64,000 nucleotides of DNA, from positions 62,001 to 126,000 of the forward strand of contig JAAUZC010000023.1 of NCBI GenBank assembly GCA_014804795.1. The letters run 5' to 3'. This document shows, in pieces, positions 50,287-59,972 of this stretch. Origin of the DNA: Lachnospiraceae bacterium (GTDB lineage Bacteria > Bacillota > Clostridia > Lachnospirales > Lachnospiraceae). Below the pieces are notes generated by a model, which did no database searches, was not told where the DNA came from, and saw only the letters and a list, made by a program, of their open reading frames with translations. Position 1 is the stretch's first letter. Each line of letters begins with the position of its first letter. Both the position numbers and the translations under genes were made by a program.

Positions 50287-51405
50287 TTATTTGCCGTACA
50301 GATTGTCCCAAATTTCAGGATTATCAATGTTTTCAGCTGTGTACCACTGACATCCTGTATCAGTATCAGATACAGGTTTGCCCTGTGCTGCATCATACAG
50401 AGTCTGAACAAGAATCTCACCCATTGCTACAGGAGCCTGTGTGATGGAGCCAAGCAGAACGCCGTCTCTTACAGCCTGGATCTGAGCGGAACCGGAGTCA
50501 AAGCCTGCTGCTACAACTGTGTCACCGATCTCGGGATGGTTCTCAGCTGCAGTAACGATAGCGTTTGCAGAATGCTCGTTGGAGCCGTATAATGCGATGA
50601 TGCCGTCCTCGCCTAACAGGGAGTTAACGTCTGCAACAGACATTGCGGAGTCAACCTGCTGAGGAACACGAACATCGATAATAACGTTAGCGCCGTCAGA
50701 CTTCTCACATTTAGCATCGTTGATATATCTCTCATTACCAACAACAGTTGCTGTATGGCCATCTGCTACTGCCAGTTCAGCAAATTTGTCAATGAAACCA
50801 AGACCTCTGTTCACAACAGATTCAGAAACGGAATCCTGTGCCACAACACCAACACGAACTGTGCCGTCGATTTTGTCTTTTACAGCTTCATAAACTTTCT
50901 CAGCTGCCAGAGCGCCTGCTGCATAGTTGTCTGTGGAGCAGTTTGCAAGAACGGATCCTTCGGGAGCACCCGGAACACCGGAGTCAAATCCAACTACAGG
51001 AATGTTGTTGTCCAAGCATGTCTGAAGCTGTGCCATCAGTGTATCTGTGCTGAGGGCTGCCAGGCCGATCGCTGTGGGAGTGGAGTTCAGTGCGTTCTCC
51101 ATCTGCTGTACCTGCTGGTCATAGTTGGACTCACTGTCCGGACCTACAAAGTTAACTGATACTCCCAGTTCTTCTGCCTTGCTCTCAACACCCTGCTTTA
51201 CTGCCTGCCAGTACTCATGCTGCAAACCTTTGGAAACGATTTCAAAGGACATCTTGCTTGCGTCTGCTGCAGGTTCGCTTGCTGCAGGTTCCTCTGCTGC
51301 GGGCTCTTCTGCCGGTGCAGGTGTCTCTGCGTTGTTTCCGCAGCCTGCCAGAAGAGTTGCTGTCATTGCTGCCATGAGCAATACTGCCAATACTTTCTTT
51401 TTCAT
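50287..51405 (-). CDS. Sugar ABC transporter substrate-binding lipoprotein (fucose locus)
   Basis: A 372-residue lipoprotein. The signal peptide ends in LLAGC with Cys22. An Ala/Glu/Pro-rich linker spans about 25-50. The RbsB-like domain follows, with FVGPDSESNYDQQVQQMEN and AAGFDSGSAQIQAV. It captures L-fucose or L-rhamnose at the cell surface for the two permeases encoded upstream. AAAGGAGGTTTC precedes the ATG. The sugar is inferred from the operon. Confidence 0.9.
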   Translation of the reverse strand: MKKKVLAVLLMAAMTATLLAGCGNNAETPAPAEEPAAEEPAASEPAADASKMSFEIVSKGLQHEYWQAVKQGVESKAEELGVSVNFVGPDSESNYDQQVQQMENALNSTPTAIGLAALSTDTLMAQLQTCLDNNIPVVGFDSGVPGAPEGSVLANCSTDNYAAGALAAEKVYEAVKDKIDGTVRVGVVAQDSVSESVVNRGLGFIDKFAELAVADGHTATVVGNERYINDAKCEKSDGANVIIDVRVPQQVDSAMSVADVNSLLGEDGIIALYGSNEHSANAIVTAAENHPEIGDTVVAAGFDSGSAQIQAVRDGVLLGSITQAPVAMGEILVQTLYDAAQGKPVSDTDTGCQWYTAENIDNPEIWDNLYGK

Positions 51406-51493
51406 AAAAGAAACCTCCTTTTAAATAGATTAATAGTTTCTATTGTAAATTGCATCTGCAATATACAAACTTGATTATACCACAAACGTAATA

Positions 51494-52495
51494 TTATGCC
51501 AACCGTTTATTCTTTAATACGTCAATATATACGGCAATGATCAAAACCAAACCGATGATGACCTGCTGCCAGTTAGCCTGTAAGCCGATCATGGGAAGTC
51601 CCAGCTGCAGCACCGACATTAAGAAAACACCGATGATAGTACCTGATATAGTTCCCATACCGCCGCTCATGGATGTTCCGCCAATGATCGCGCCGCCGAT
51701 AGCGTTTAACTCAATACCGCCACCGCCGCCCGGTATCATGGACTGGAATGCGGAACTGTAAGCCAAAGCTGCAAGACCGGTAAAAACACCGGAAATCATA
51801 TATGCCAATGTCTGATATTTCCCGACATTAACGCCGGAAAGCCTTGTGGCCTCTTTGTTGCTGCCGATAGCGATAATATAACGCCCCGGTCTGGTCTTAT
51901 TTAAGAAAATGCTCATCACAACAGCTAAAATCAGCACCCACAAAAGCCCGATAGGAACCTTCGTTCCACCTACATCCAGCTTAAAGAGTAAGCGCGTCCA
52001 GCCGTTGGGAGCCTTTGCAGACGGCCAGGTAATACTGGAATTGTTTGTGACGATCGCACCCATACCCCGCACGATCATCATAGTGCACAGGGTTGCCAGA
52101 AACGGCGCATGGCCGCCCTTTGAAACAATCAGCCCGTTGATGGTTCCCACGATCAGGCCGCAGAGCACTGTCACTAAAATGCCCACGATGACAGGCGTTC
52201 CCGCTTTTGTGATCAAATATCCTCCTATCAACGCATAACAGAACATTCCGGTACCGATGGAAAGATCCACACCTCCCGTGATCAGACAGAACGTAACGCC
52301 AATGCCAAGAAGTGCCAGATAGTAAGTACAGTCCAATATGCTTAAAAGCGTTGAATACTGGCGAAAAGAACTGCTTGCAACACTAAAAACGAGCACCAGC
52401 AGGATCAACACGAGCACAACTACAATCTTTTGTAAACCGATCGCTTTTACAAGCGGATTGTCTGTAAAAGCATTTCCTTTTTTCTTCTCTGTCAT
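51494..52495 (-). CDS. Sugar ABC transporter permease, second subunit
   Basis: A 333-residue RbsC-type permease with about nine helices and the IGGTSMSGGMGTISGTIIG loop. A first permease is encoded at 54020-55036, on the other side of the ATPase gene, so the importer is probably a heterodimer in the membrane. GGAGGAGAGGCT precedes the ATG. Distance to the ATPase gene is 11 bp. Confidence 0.88.
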   Translation of the reverse strand: MTEKKKGNAFTDNPLVKAIGLQKIVVVLVLILLVLVFSVASSSFRQYSTLLSILDCTYYLALLGIGVTFCLITGGVDLSIGTGMFCYALIGGYLITKAGTPVIVGILVTVLCGLIVGTINGLIVSKGGHAPFLATLCTMMIVRGMGAIVTNNSSITWPSAKAPNGWTRLLFKLDVGGTKVPIGLLWVLILAVVMSIFLNKTRPGRYIIAIGSNKEATRLSGVNVGKYQTLAYMISGVFTGLAALAYSSAFQSMIPGGGGGIELNAIGGAIIGGTSMSGGMGTISGTIIGVFLMSVLQLGLPMIGLQANWQQVIIGLVLIIAVYIDVLKNKRLA

Positions 52496-52506
52496 AGCCT
52501 CTCCTC

Positions 52507-54000
52507 CTAATCCCTAAGTGTTGCCGCGTGCATAATTCTTTCCTGAGTTGCCTCTGAAATATCCAACTCCCCGGTCTTTTTACCTTCGCACATTACCACG
52601 ATCCGGTCGCTCATTCGCAAAATCTCTGTCATCTCCGATGAGATCATGATAATGGATTTGCCCTGAGCCGCCAGTTCGTTCATCAACTGATAAATCTCAC
52701 TCTTAGCCCCTACGTCAATCCCTCGGGTAGGCTCATCAAAAATCAGAATATCACAATTTCTTACTAACCATTTGGCAATAACTACCTTCTGCTGGTTTCC
52801 TCCGGAAAGGTTTACCACAAGCTGGTCTACGCCCGGTGTCTTTGTTTTCAGCGTATCTACATACTGCTGCGCCACCTCATTCTCTTTTTTCTTATCAATA
52901 AACATGCCTTTCATAAAGTTCTCAAGGCTGGCCATCGTAGAATTCTCTGCGACCGTCTTTGCCACAACGATTCCGTACCGCTTTCTGTCCTCTGACAGAT
53001 AGCCTATACCGCATTTTACCGCATCCTGAGGTGTCTTTATCTCTACTTTCTCTCCGTTTACGTAGATATCTCCGCTCTCCTTGGGATCCGCGCCGAACAG
53101 CGCTCTGGCCGTCTCGGTTCTCCCCGCTCCCATCAATCCGGAGAAACCAAGGATTTCTCCTTTCCGCAGTTCAAAGCTTACATCTTTCACCATCTTTCCT
53201 GCGTTCAGATGATCCACCTTCAAAACTACCGGCGCATCCTTCGGTACTGCACTCTCCGTCTTCGGATCTTCATAGATCACACGGCCTACCATCATATTGA
53301 TGATATCGTCCTTCGTGGAATCCTTGGTGATCAGCGTTCCCACATAGCCTCCGTCACGCATAACCGTTACTCTGTCCGTGATCACTTTGATCTCATCCAT
53401 ACGGTGGGAGATGTATACGATTCCCATCTGCTTGCTCCTGAGATCCCTGATGATCTTAAACAATTCCTCGATTTCCGCTTCCGTCAAAGCTGCCGAAGGC
53501 TCATCAAATACAATGACCTTCGCCTCATGTGAGATAGCTTTTGCAATCTCACACATCTGCTGTTTTCCGACGGTCAGGCGGCTCATAGTCTCCTTCGGGT
53601 CGATATCGATGCCCAACTGGTCAAACAGCTTTTTTGCTTCTTCGTTCATCCTCTTATCGTCGATCAGTTTGCCCTTCATAAACTCACGGCCGATAAAAAT
53701 GTTCTGAGCCACCGTCAGATGTCCCATCATATTTAACTCCTGATGCACGATCACGATCCCTGCATCCTGAGCTTCTCTCGGATTGGAAAATTCTACTTCC
53801 TTTCCTTCATATGTAATCGTACCCGAATCTTTGCTGTAGATACCGGTCAGCACCTTCATCAAGGTTGATTTCCCGGCTCCGTTTTCGCCCATCAGCGCGT
53901 GTACTTCGCCTTTTCTGACCTCCAGGTTTACATGATCTAACGCATGTACTCCGGGGAACGATTTGTCGATGCCTTTCATGGTTAAAATTACGTCGCCCAT
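52507..54000 (-). CDS. Sugar ABC transporter ATP-binding protein (fucose locus)
   Basis: A 497-residue double ATPase. The first half has GENGAGKSTLMK (about 38-49) and VIVFDEPSAALTEAE; the second has a degenerate GLMGAGRTE, LSGGNQQKVVIAKW and ILIFDEPTRGIDVGAK. The start at 54000 follows GGGGGAAAAAGGA; the longer reading frame overlaps the upstream permease end. It powers the two-permease importer flanking it. Confidence 0.9.
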   Translation of the reverse strand: MGDVILTMKGIDKSFPGVHALDHVNLEVRKGEVHALMGENGAGKSTLMKVLTGIYSKDSGTITYEGKEVEFSNPREAQDAGIVIVHQELNMMGHLTVAQNIFIGREFMKGKLIDDKRMNEEAKKLFDQLGIDIDPKETMSRLTVGKQQMCEIAKAISHEAKVIVFDEPSAALTEAEIEELFKIIRDLRSKQMGIVYISHRMDEIKVITDRVTVMRDGGYVGTLITKDSTKDDIINMMVGRVIYEDPKTESAVPKDAPVVLKVDHLNAGKMVKDVSFELRKGEILGFSGLMGAGRTETARALFGADPKESGDIYVNGEKVEIKTPQDAVKCGIGYLSEDRKRYGIVVAKTVAENSTMASLENFMKGMFIDKKKENEVAQQYVDTLKTKTPGVDQLVVNLSGGNQQKVVIAKWLVRNCDILIFDEPTRGIDVGAKSEIYQLMNELAAQGKSIIMISSEMTEILRMSDRIVVMCEGKKTGELDISEATQERIMHAATLRD

Positions 54001-54019
54001 TCCTTTTTCCCCCTTCCGC

Positions 54020-55036
54020 TTAACTGCGTCTGTTTCTGCTGCGCAGATCTGCATACACTACCGTCAGAACAATAAGCCCGGTAATGATGTACTGGTAATT
54101 AATCTGGAAGCCCATCGCCATAATGCCTTCCTGCAAAAGTGCGATGATCAGCACCCCGATGAGTGTTCCTCCGATGGAAGCCACGCCGCCGGTCATGGAA
54201 GTTCCACCCATTACACAGCCTGCAATTGCCTCATTATTAAAGGTATCGCCGAGACCGGGAAGCACTGTAGTGTTTTTAGCCACATAGAAGATAGCGGCTA
54301 TTCCTGCCAGCGTTCCGCAGATCACATAGGCAAGCGTCTCCCATTTTTTTGTATTGACACCGGATAGCCTTACAGCTTCCCGGTTGCTGCCGATACTGAG
54401 AATATAACGTCCGATCATAGTCTTGTTCAAAATGACAGCACAGATGATAGCCGCCAGAAGCAAAATGAATAATCCGGTCGGAATCTCCACAGTGCCTACC
54501 TTTATACCTACAAAATTCCTGAACCACCCGTTGGGATCTCCTGCCTGAGGCCAGCTCACGGACTGTGTCTTTGTGAATATGGAGCCGATACCTTTCGCGA
54601 GCATCATGCTGGCCATTGAAGTGATGAACGACGGCAGCCCGGCATAAGATACCAGCACACCGTTGAGTACTCCAAAAGCAGTTCCCACCAGAATACAAAT
54701 TAACAGGCAGAGTGCCAAAGGCCACCCCTTTGATGTCAGAAGATAGCCTGAGATCAGAGCCCCGCAGAACATCACCGGTCCGATGGAAAAGTCGATTCCG
54801 CCGGTGGCAATGACAAAGGTTACCCCCAATGATAAGAATCCCATGAAATATGCATATTTCAGCAGACTCAGGATTCGGGCAAAGCTCACAAAGTTTGCAT
54901 TTGCCTTGATCATCGGTGTGATGAGCGCAAACAGGAGATACAGCAGTACCATAACGCACAGCAGGACTATTCTGTTAAATCCGATCTTCTTGACTATTGG
55001 ATTTTGTTTAAATTTTTCAAATTTGTTTTTTTCCAC
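54020..55036 (-). CDS. Sugar ABC transporter permease, first subunit
   Basis: A 338-residue RbsC-type permease. The start is a GTG at 55036 (VEKNKFEKFKQNPIVKKIGF as N-terminus), eight bases after TTGGAGG; the longer ATG frame would run into the fucose isomerase gene and has no ribosome site. About nine helices and the MGGTSMTGGVASIGGTLIG loop are present. It differs clearly from the second permease at 51494-52495, so the two form a hetero-complex rather than a recent duplication. Confidence 0.88.
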   Translation of the reverse strand: MEKNKFEKFKQNPIVKKIGFNRIVLLCVMVLLYLLFALITPMIKANANFVSFARILSLLKYAYFMGFLSLGVTFVIATGGIDFSIGPVMFCGALISGYLLTSKGWPLALCLLICILVGTAFGVLNGVLVSYAGLPSFITSMASMMLAKGIGSIFTKTQSVSWPQAGDPNGWFRNFVGIKVGTVEIPTGLFILLLAAIICAVILNKTMIGRYILSIGSNREAVRLSGVNTKKWETLAYVICGTLAGIAAIFYVAKNTTVLPGLGDTFNNEAIAGCVMGGTSMTGGVASIGGTLIGVLIIALLQEGIMAMGFQINYQYIITGLIVLTVVYADLRSRNRRS

Positions 55037-55151
55037 TTTGTTTCCTCCAAATATATATCTGATGAACAAGTGCTCTTTTACTATATTGGAGACCGCCCCG
55101 GACCTTTGAGTTCGCGGGGCGAATCTCACAATGTGAGCAAAGCCCACTATT

Positions 55152-56954
55152 TTATTTGATCGTCTTATACATCGGACCGTATGCGTCACATGCTCTGAAA
55201 TCCTGGCCTTCTCTGTCTGATCCGAACGCATTCCAGGAAGCCGGGCGGAATATCTTCTCTTCCGGTACATTGTGCATGCATACCGGGATTCTGAGAATGG
55301 AAGCTAAGGAAATCAGATCGGCTCCGATATGTCCGTAACTGATCGCACCGTGGTTAGCTCCCCAGTTGTTCATAACATCATAAGCTGTTTTAAAGTAGCC
55401 TTCGCCTGTGCATCTCGGTGCAAACCATGTGCAGGGCCATGTGTAGTCTGTACGTTTCCAGAGTGTATCGGAAACCTGTTCCGGAAGATGCACTGTCCAG
55501 CCTTCTGCGATCTGGAGAACCGGTCCCAGATTCTTCACAAGATTCAGACGGATCATCGTCACAGGCATCTCAGCCTTTGTCTCAAATCTGGAAGAGAACC
55601 CGCCGCCGCGGAAATATCCGTAGTCTGCGGAACACCACTTGGTTGCATTCAGGATTGCTTCCTGATCAGCTTCCGTCACTTCATACCACGGTTTCATCAC
55701 GCCGTTGCCGTCAGCATCTTTTGCTTCACCGCAAGCGTCCAGACAAGCAGCGCCGGAGTTGATCAGATGAATAAATCCGTCGGCTTCCTTCGCATGTCCC
55801 TCTATATCATAACCTGTCACTCTCTTAACCGCATCGCCGCTCCAGTAGGTACGTACATCCGCAAAAATCTGTGCGCTGTTTGTCAGAAGCTTCATGAACA
55901 GCATGCCAAGTCCGTTTAAAACGTCGTTCTCTGTCGCCAGAATATACGGCTCTCTCGCACCGTTCCAGTCGAAAGAAGTATTTAAGAGTGCCTCCGGGAA
56001 GTCACAGTTCGGATAGAAGTCTGTCCACTGACGCTGTCCCTGGAATCCGGCTGCAATGGCATTATGTCCTACCATCTCCTCCTCACAGCCTTCAGGCAGA
56101 TTCTGATTGCCGTTCATCAGATCTTTGATGATAACCATCATCTTCACAACAAACTCCCAGGTCTCTTCTTTCTTTTCATCGGAAGCTTTTACAAAGTCAG
56201 GGTTCTTATCAAGACCTTCTTTGCATTTTTCTTTTGTCCACTTCAAAGCTTTCTCGTATTCAGCCTTGTCATAGATTTCCTCTGTCATACGGCGGATGAT
56301 CTCCACCTCGTCAACGGATTCCACACGCATACCGAGATACTCCTCGATAAACGCAGGATCAATAATGGAACCGCCGATACCCATCGTCACAGAACCAATC
56401 TGCAGATAGGATTTTCCTCTCATTGTAGCCGCTGCAACCGCTGCACGCCCGAAACGAAGAAGTTTTTCTTTTACATCTTCCGGAATGGAGGTGTCATCTG
56501 CTTCCTGTACTTCATGTCCGTAAATACCGAATGCCGGAAGTCCTTTCTGAGCATGTGTAGCAAGCACAGATGCAAGATACACAGCGCCCGGACGCTCTGT
56601 TCCGTTGAAGCCCCATACTGCTTTGATCGTCATGGGATCCATATCCATTGTCTCTGCTCCATAGCACCAGCACGGTGTTACAGTCAGTGTAATATCAACG
56701 CCCTCTTTTTTAAACTTTGCCGCACAGGCCGCTGCTTCACCAACCCGTCCGATCGTAGTATCCGCAATGACAACTTTAACCGGCTCGCCGTTGGAATATC
56801 TTAAATTCTCCTCAAATAATTTAGCGGCCGATTTTGCCATATTCATAGTCTGTTCTTCCAGAGATTCCCTTACTTTCAATACTCCTCTGCGCCCGTCAAT
56901 AGTAGGTCTGATGCCAATAACGGGATAATCTCCCACCAATCTGCTTTTTGCCAT
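55152..56954 (-). CDS. fucI: L-fucose isomerase
   Basis: A 600-residue FucI, close to the family length of about 590. It has [19 protein letters not shown] at the start, the Mn-site region [15 protein letters not shown], the [18 protein letters not shown] stretch and a late [16 protein letters not shown] with the metal His. It isomerises L-fucose to L-fuculose. AAGGAGGACTATAA precedes the ATG. It is the first gene of the minus-strand operon down to 47101 and diverges from an AraC-type regulator. Confidence 0.95.
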   Translation of the reverse strand: MAKSRLVGDYPVIGIRPTIDGRRGVLKVRESLEEQTMNMAKSAAKLFEENLRYSNGEPVKVVIADTTIGRVGEAAACAAKFKKEGVDITLTVTPCWCYGAETMDMDPMTIKAVWGFNGTERPGAVYLASVLATHAQKGLPAFGIYGHEVQEADDTSIPEDVKEKLLRFGRAAVAAATMRGKSYLQIGSVTMGIGGSIIDPAFIEEYLGMRVESVDEVEIIRRMTEEIYDKAEYEKALKWTKEKCKEGLDKNPDFVKASDEKKEETWEFVVKMMVIIKDLMNGNQNLPEGCEEEMVGHNAIAAGFQGQRQWTDFYPNCDFPEALLNTSFDWNGAREPYILATENDVLNGLGMLFMKLLTNSAQIFADVRTYWSGDAVKRVTGYDIEGHAKEADGFIHLINSGAACLDACGEAKDADGNGVMKPWYEVTEADQEAILNATKWCSADYGYFRGGGFSSRFETKAEMPVTMIRLNLVKNLGPVLQIAEGWTVHLPEQVSDTLWKRTDYTWPCTWFAPRCTGEGYFKTAYDVMNNWGANHGAISYGHIGADLISLASILRIPVCMHNVPEEKIFRPASWNAFGSDREGQDFRACDAYGPMYKTIK

Positions 56955-57008
56955 TTATAGTCCTCCTTCATCACGAAAAAATTTTATAGTTAATATTTAT
57001 TATAAAGA

Positions 57009-57037
57009 CTGACACGGGAAAAAAATAGTGATATAAT
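57009..57037 (+). promoter_or_regulatory. Promoter of the AraC-type regulator gene
   Basis: CTGACA (57009-57014), 17-bp spacer, TATAAT (57032-57037). Transcription would start near 57044, about 100 nt before the ATG at 57142. For the divergent fucI operon I see a TATAAT on the minus strand at 57004-56999 with no good -35, as expected of an activator-dependent promoter. Confidence 0.6.
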
Positions 57038-57141
57038 ATAAAAAAATATAATAATATTCACTTATTCACCGCAATATAAACATATTTTTGGTAATTTTGC
57101 CGATTTTTTTTGTTAAAATTGAGAAAGGATCCCACTTTTCG

Positions 57142-57999
57142 ATGAAATATCTTGACTATAAAGAACAAAGAGAACAGGGCACTTTTAATTTCCCGATCGC
57201 TTTTTATCATGAAATGCCCCACAGCCCCAGATACTATATGCCCTATCACTGGCACCATCATTATGAGATCATCCATATTCTGTCCGGCTCTTTCCACCTC
57301 ACACTGGACAATGATACGAACATATACCATGCCGGAGACGTGATCTTTATCACAGATGGTATGCTGCACGGCGGAACCCCTCAGGATCACAGCTGTATCT
57401 ACGACTGCGTCGTCTTTGATCTGCAGATTCTGATGAAGGACAATCATGCCTGTGCCAAAACAATTCATGATATTATGGATCATAAAATTATTATACATAA
57501 TCTGCTCTCCGAATTCAGCCCCTCCATTGTTTCGATTGTAAATGATCTGACGGATGCTCTTTCCAGAAAACAGGCGGGCTATGAATTCATAACACAGGGC
57601 TGTCTGTATCAGTTGATCGGAACCATTTTAAAGGAGCATCTCTATGAAGAAAGTGTATATGATGAAAAATCCTCCGACCATCTGAATTCCATGAAAAATG
57701 TGCTTGCCCATATCTCAGAAAATTATTATAATAGCATAAGCCTTAATAATCTTGCGAAAATAGCGGGCATGAATCCCAAATATTTCTGCCGCTACTTCCG
57801 CAATATGACGGGACGTACTCCGATAGACTATCTAAACTACTACCGCATCGAATGCGCCTGTGAAATGTTATCCACGAAAAGTATTTCCATTAAGGAAACC
57901 GCTATATCCTGCGGATTTAATGACGAGAGTTACTTTATCAGAACTTTTCACAAATATAAGGGAATTACACCGAAACAATTTGTAAAAACAAAATTTTGA
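57142..57999 (+). CDS. AraC family transcriptional regulator with cupin domain
   Basis: A 285-residue regulator. The N-terminal cupin-like sensor (about 20-90) has WHHHYEIIHILSGSFHLTLD and HAGDVIFITDGMLH. The C-terminal AraC double helix-turn-helix (about 185-285) contains ISLNNLAKIAGMNPKYFCRY, FRNMTGRTPIDYLNYYRI and CGFNDESYFIRTFHKYKGIT. The start at 57142 follows AGAAAGGATC. It diverges from fucI and is the likely activator of the fucose operon in response to the sugar. Confidence 0.9.
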   Translation: MKYLDYKEQREQGTFNFPIAFYHEMPHSPRYYMPYHWHHHYEIIHILSGSFHLTLDNDTNIYHAGDVIFITDGMLHGGTPQDHSCIYDCVVFDLQILMKDNHACAKTIHDIMDHKIIIHNLLSEFSPSIVSIVNDLTDALSRKQAGYEFITQGCLYQLIGTILKEHLYEESVYDEKSSDHLNSMKNVLAHISENYYNSISLNNLAKIAGMNPKYFCRYFRNMTGRTPIDYLNYYRIECACEMLSTKSISIKETAISCGFNDESYFIRTFHKYKGITPKQFVKTKF

Positions 58000-58015
58000 T
58001 CATTATATTTTCACC

Positions 58016-58038
58016 GCCCCACACGGTGGGGCTTTTTT
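58016..58038 (+). terminator. Terminator after the AraC gene
   Basis: GCCCCAC (58016-58022) pairs perfectly with GTGGGGC (58026-58032), followed by six Ts (58033-58038). It separates the regulator from the MATE gene starting at 58070. Confidence 0.88.
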
Positions 58039-58069
58039 GCAGTTTTTACTGCGGGGAGTAATATTTATT

Positions 58070-59458
58070 ATGAAAAAATTCAGACAAAAATACTTTGGCG
58101 ATGCAGCCTTTTACCGGATGGTATTTGCAGTCGCCATTCCTATCATGATCCAAAACGGTATCACAAACTTTGTGAATATGTTAGACAATATTATGATCGG
58201 ACAGATCGGGACAGAGGCCATGTCCGGCGTTTCCATTGTCAACCAGATACTGTTTGTGTATAATCTCTGTCTTTTCGGTGCTGTTTCCGGGGCAGGGATT
58301 TTTACGGCACAGTATTATGGTCAAAAAAACACTGACGGCATACGGCATACGGTCCGTTTCAAATTATGGGCGGTAACTATCATTACTGTTCTCACTGTTT
58401 TGCTGTGCATTTTTTCCGGTCAGTTTTTGATCAATATTTATCTGACAGGAGAAGGCAGCAGCGAAAGTATTCAGGCTGCCATGGCAAGCGGCAGAGAATA
58501 TATGCTCTTTATGCTGACAGGGCTTCCGTTTTTTATGATAACACAGGTCTACGGCAGTACTTTAAAAGAATGCGGTCAGACGATTCTGCCCATGAAAGCG
58601 GGCGTTGCCGCTATCTGTGTCAATCTTGTTTTAAATTATCTTTTAATTTACGGAAAGTTTGGTTTCCCGATGCTCGGCGTCAAAGGCGCCGCTATCGCTA
58701 CGGTCTGTTCCAGAATAATTGAAATGGCTATCATTGTTGTCTCAGTGCACAGAGATACCGTAAAGAATCCTTTTGTTATCGGTCTTTACAAAAGCGCTGC
58801 CATCCCGGCCGGTGTCGTCAGGCGGATTGCTGTCAAGGGAACGCCCCTTCTATTAAATGAAACGCTTTGGTCAGCAGGTATGGCTACGCTTGCCGGCTGT
58901 TATTCCATGCGCGGCTTAAATGTAGTGGCCGCATTCAATATTTCCAATACCATCAATAATCTGTTCCAGATTTCGTTTATTGCGATGGGCGATGCGGTTG
59001 CGATCATCGTTGGACAGATCCTCGGCACAGGAGATATGAAAAAGGCAAAAGATACCGCCGGAAAAATGATCGTTTTCTCTGTCCTGCTGTGCGCCTGTGT
59101 GGCCGTTTTGATGTTTTTCGTTGCTCCGGCTTTTCCGAATTTTTATAATACGGAAGAAACTATTAAACAACTGGCGGCAAAGCTTATCATGGTTTCGGCG
59201 TTGTTTATCCCGCAACATGCACTGTTAAACTCTTTATACTTTACACTCCGCGCCGGCGGCAAAACATTGATAGCGTTCTTTTTCGACAGCGTATTTATCT
59301 GGTGCATCAGTGTCGTACTTGCTTACATTCTGGCCAGATATACAACTCTTTCCATATTATGGATGTATTTTTTCGTACAGCTGGCAGACGGAATCAAGGC
59401 TGTAATCGGTCTTATTCTGGTCAAAAAAGGGGTATGGCTGCAAAATATTGTAGAATAA
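58070..59458 (+). CDS. MATE family efflux transporter
   Basis: A 462-residue protein with 12 helices. The first helix region has RMVFAVAIPIMIQNGITNFV and VNMLDNIMIGQIG, the typical MATE start. The second half repeats it with LLLNETLWSAGMATLAG. The ATG at 58070 follows GGGGAG. It is probably an Na+- or H+-driven exporter of drugs or metabolites. The gene is in its own transcript after the AraC terminator. Confidence 0.9.
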   Translation: MKKFRQKYFGDAAFYRMVFAVAIPIMIQNGITNFVNMLDNIMIGQIGTEAMSGVSIVNQILFVYNLCLFGAVSGAGIFTAQYYGQKNTDGIRHTVRFKLWAVTIITVLTVLLCIFSGQFLINIYLTGEGSSESIQAAMASGREYMLFMLTGLPFFMITQVYGSTLKECGQTILPMKAGVAAICVNLVLNYLLIYGKFGFPMLGVKGAAIATVCSRIIEMAIIVVSVHRDTVKNPFVIGLYKSAAIPAGVVRRIAVKGTPLLLNETLWSAGMATLAGCYSMRGLNVVAAFNISNTINNLFQISFIAMGDAVAIIVGQILGTGDMKKAKDTAGKMIVFSVLLCACVAVLMFFVAPAFPNFYNTEETIKQLAAKLIMVSALFIPQHALLNSLYFTLRAGGKTLIAFFFDSVFIWCISVVLAYILARYTTLSILWMYFFVQLADGIKAVIGLILVKKGVWLQNIVE

Positions 59459-59635
59459 TGTGAATTTTTCGCCGTTCATAAATTGTTCATATTTCATTTA
59501 AAAAAACTTAATTTGAAAATCATTTTTTAGACAAATCTCAAGTCTATACTAAGAGCATAAGATAACAGCAACAATTTAACAATTGTTTTTAACCATGACA
59601 TTATCGTAATAATTTAAATAACTTTTTCATAATAA

Positions 59636-59665
59636 ATGCCAAGTAAGGGAAACCTTACTTGGCAT
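59636..59665 (+). terminator. Perfect 13-bp hairpin with GAAA loop
   Basis: ATGCCAAGTAAGG pairs with CCTTACTTGGCAT around a GAAA tetraloop; a T-rich tract follows. It may terminate the MATE transcript or a short RNA starting in the AT-rich DNA just upstream. Confidence 0.6.
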
Positions 59666-59887
59666 CCTCCCTTTTTATCGTTCTGTTTTTCATATTTTTA
59701 CATATAAATATACTAATTCCTTTTCTCATTAAGTTAATATTGAATATTCTTTCCTTTGTGATCTTCCGCGTTTTTAGCTGAAAAGCTTGCTTTTTTCCCA
59801 TTTTACTGCTAAACTCTTACTTGTCATCCGTTCACAAAGGCGTGAACCCGAAGAGTTGACATTTATTTTTATACCATTTTTTCAGAA

Positions 59888-59918
59888 AGATAATCTTCGG
59901 ATTATCTGTTTTTATTTT
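59888..59918 (+). terminator. Intrinsic terminator in the AGCS leader
   Basis: An 8-bp perfect stem with UUCG tetraloop, then GTTTTTATTTT. It lies 55 nt upstream of the symporter ATG, so it would stop transcripts before the gene unless antiterminated. Confidence 0.6.
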
Positions 59919-59972
59919 ACGACATAGAAAGTTTACAAGCGTACTTTCTAATGTATATGGAGGAATTTATCT

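Larger units (their letters stand above)
59459..59972 (+). promoter_or_regulatory. Long hairpin-rich leader upstream of the AGCS gene
   Basis: No gene is seen in these 514 bp. Three stem-loops stand out. First, ATGCCAAGTAAGG-GAAA-CCTTACTTGGCAT (59636-59665, 13 bp, perfect) with a T-run at 59671-59675. Second, AGATAATC-TTCG-GATTATCT (59888-59907) followed by a GTTTTTATTTT tract. Third, TAGAAAGT (59925-59932) pairing with ACTTTCTA (59943-59950) just before GGAGG and the ATG. I do not recognise a known riboswitch class. The arrangement suggests transcriptional attenuation of the symporter. Confidence 0.5.

Noticed and set aside
51425-51493. Inverted repeat ATTGCATCTGCAAT upstream of the fucose binding-protein gene
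   Set aside because: The arms leave only a two-base loop and the spacer lies inside an operon; probably chance.
59856-59884. TTGACA-like promoter in the AGCS leader
   Set aside because: The -35 is good but no acceptable -10 lies 16-18 bp downstream, so I do not call it.
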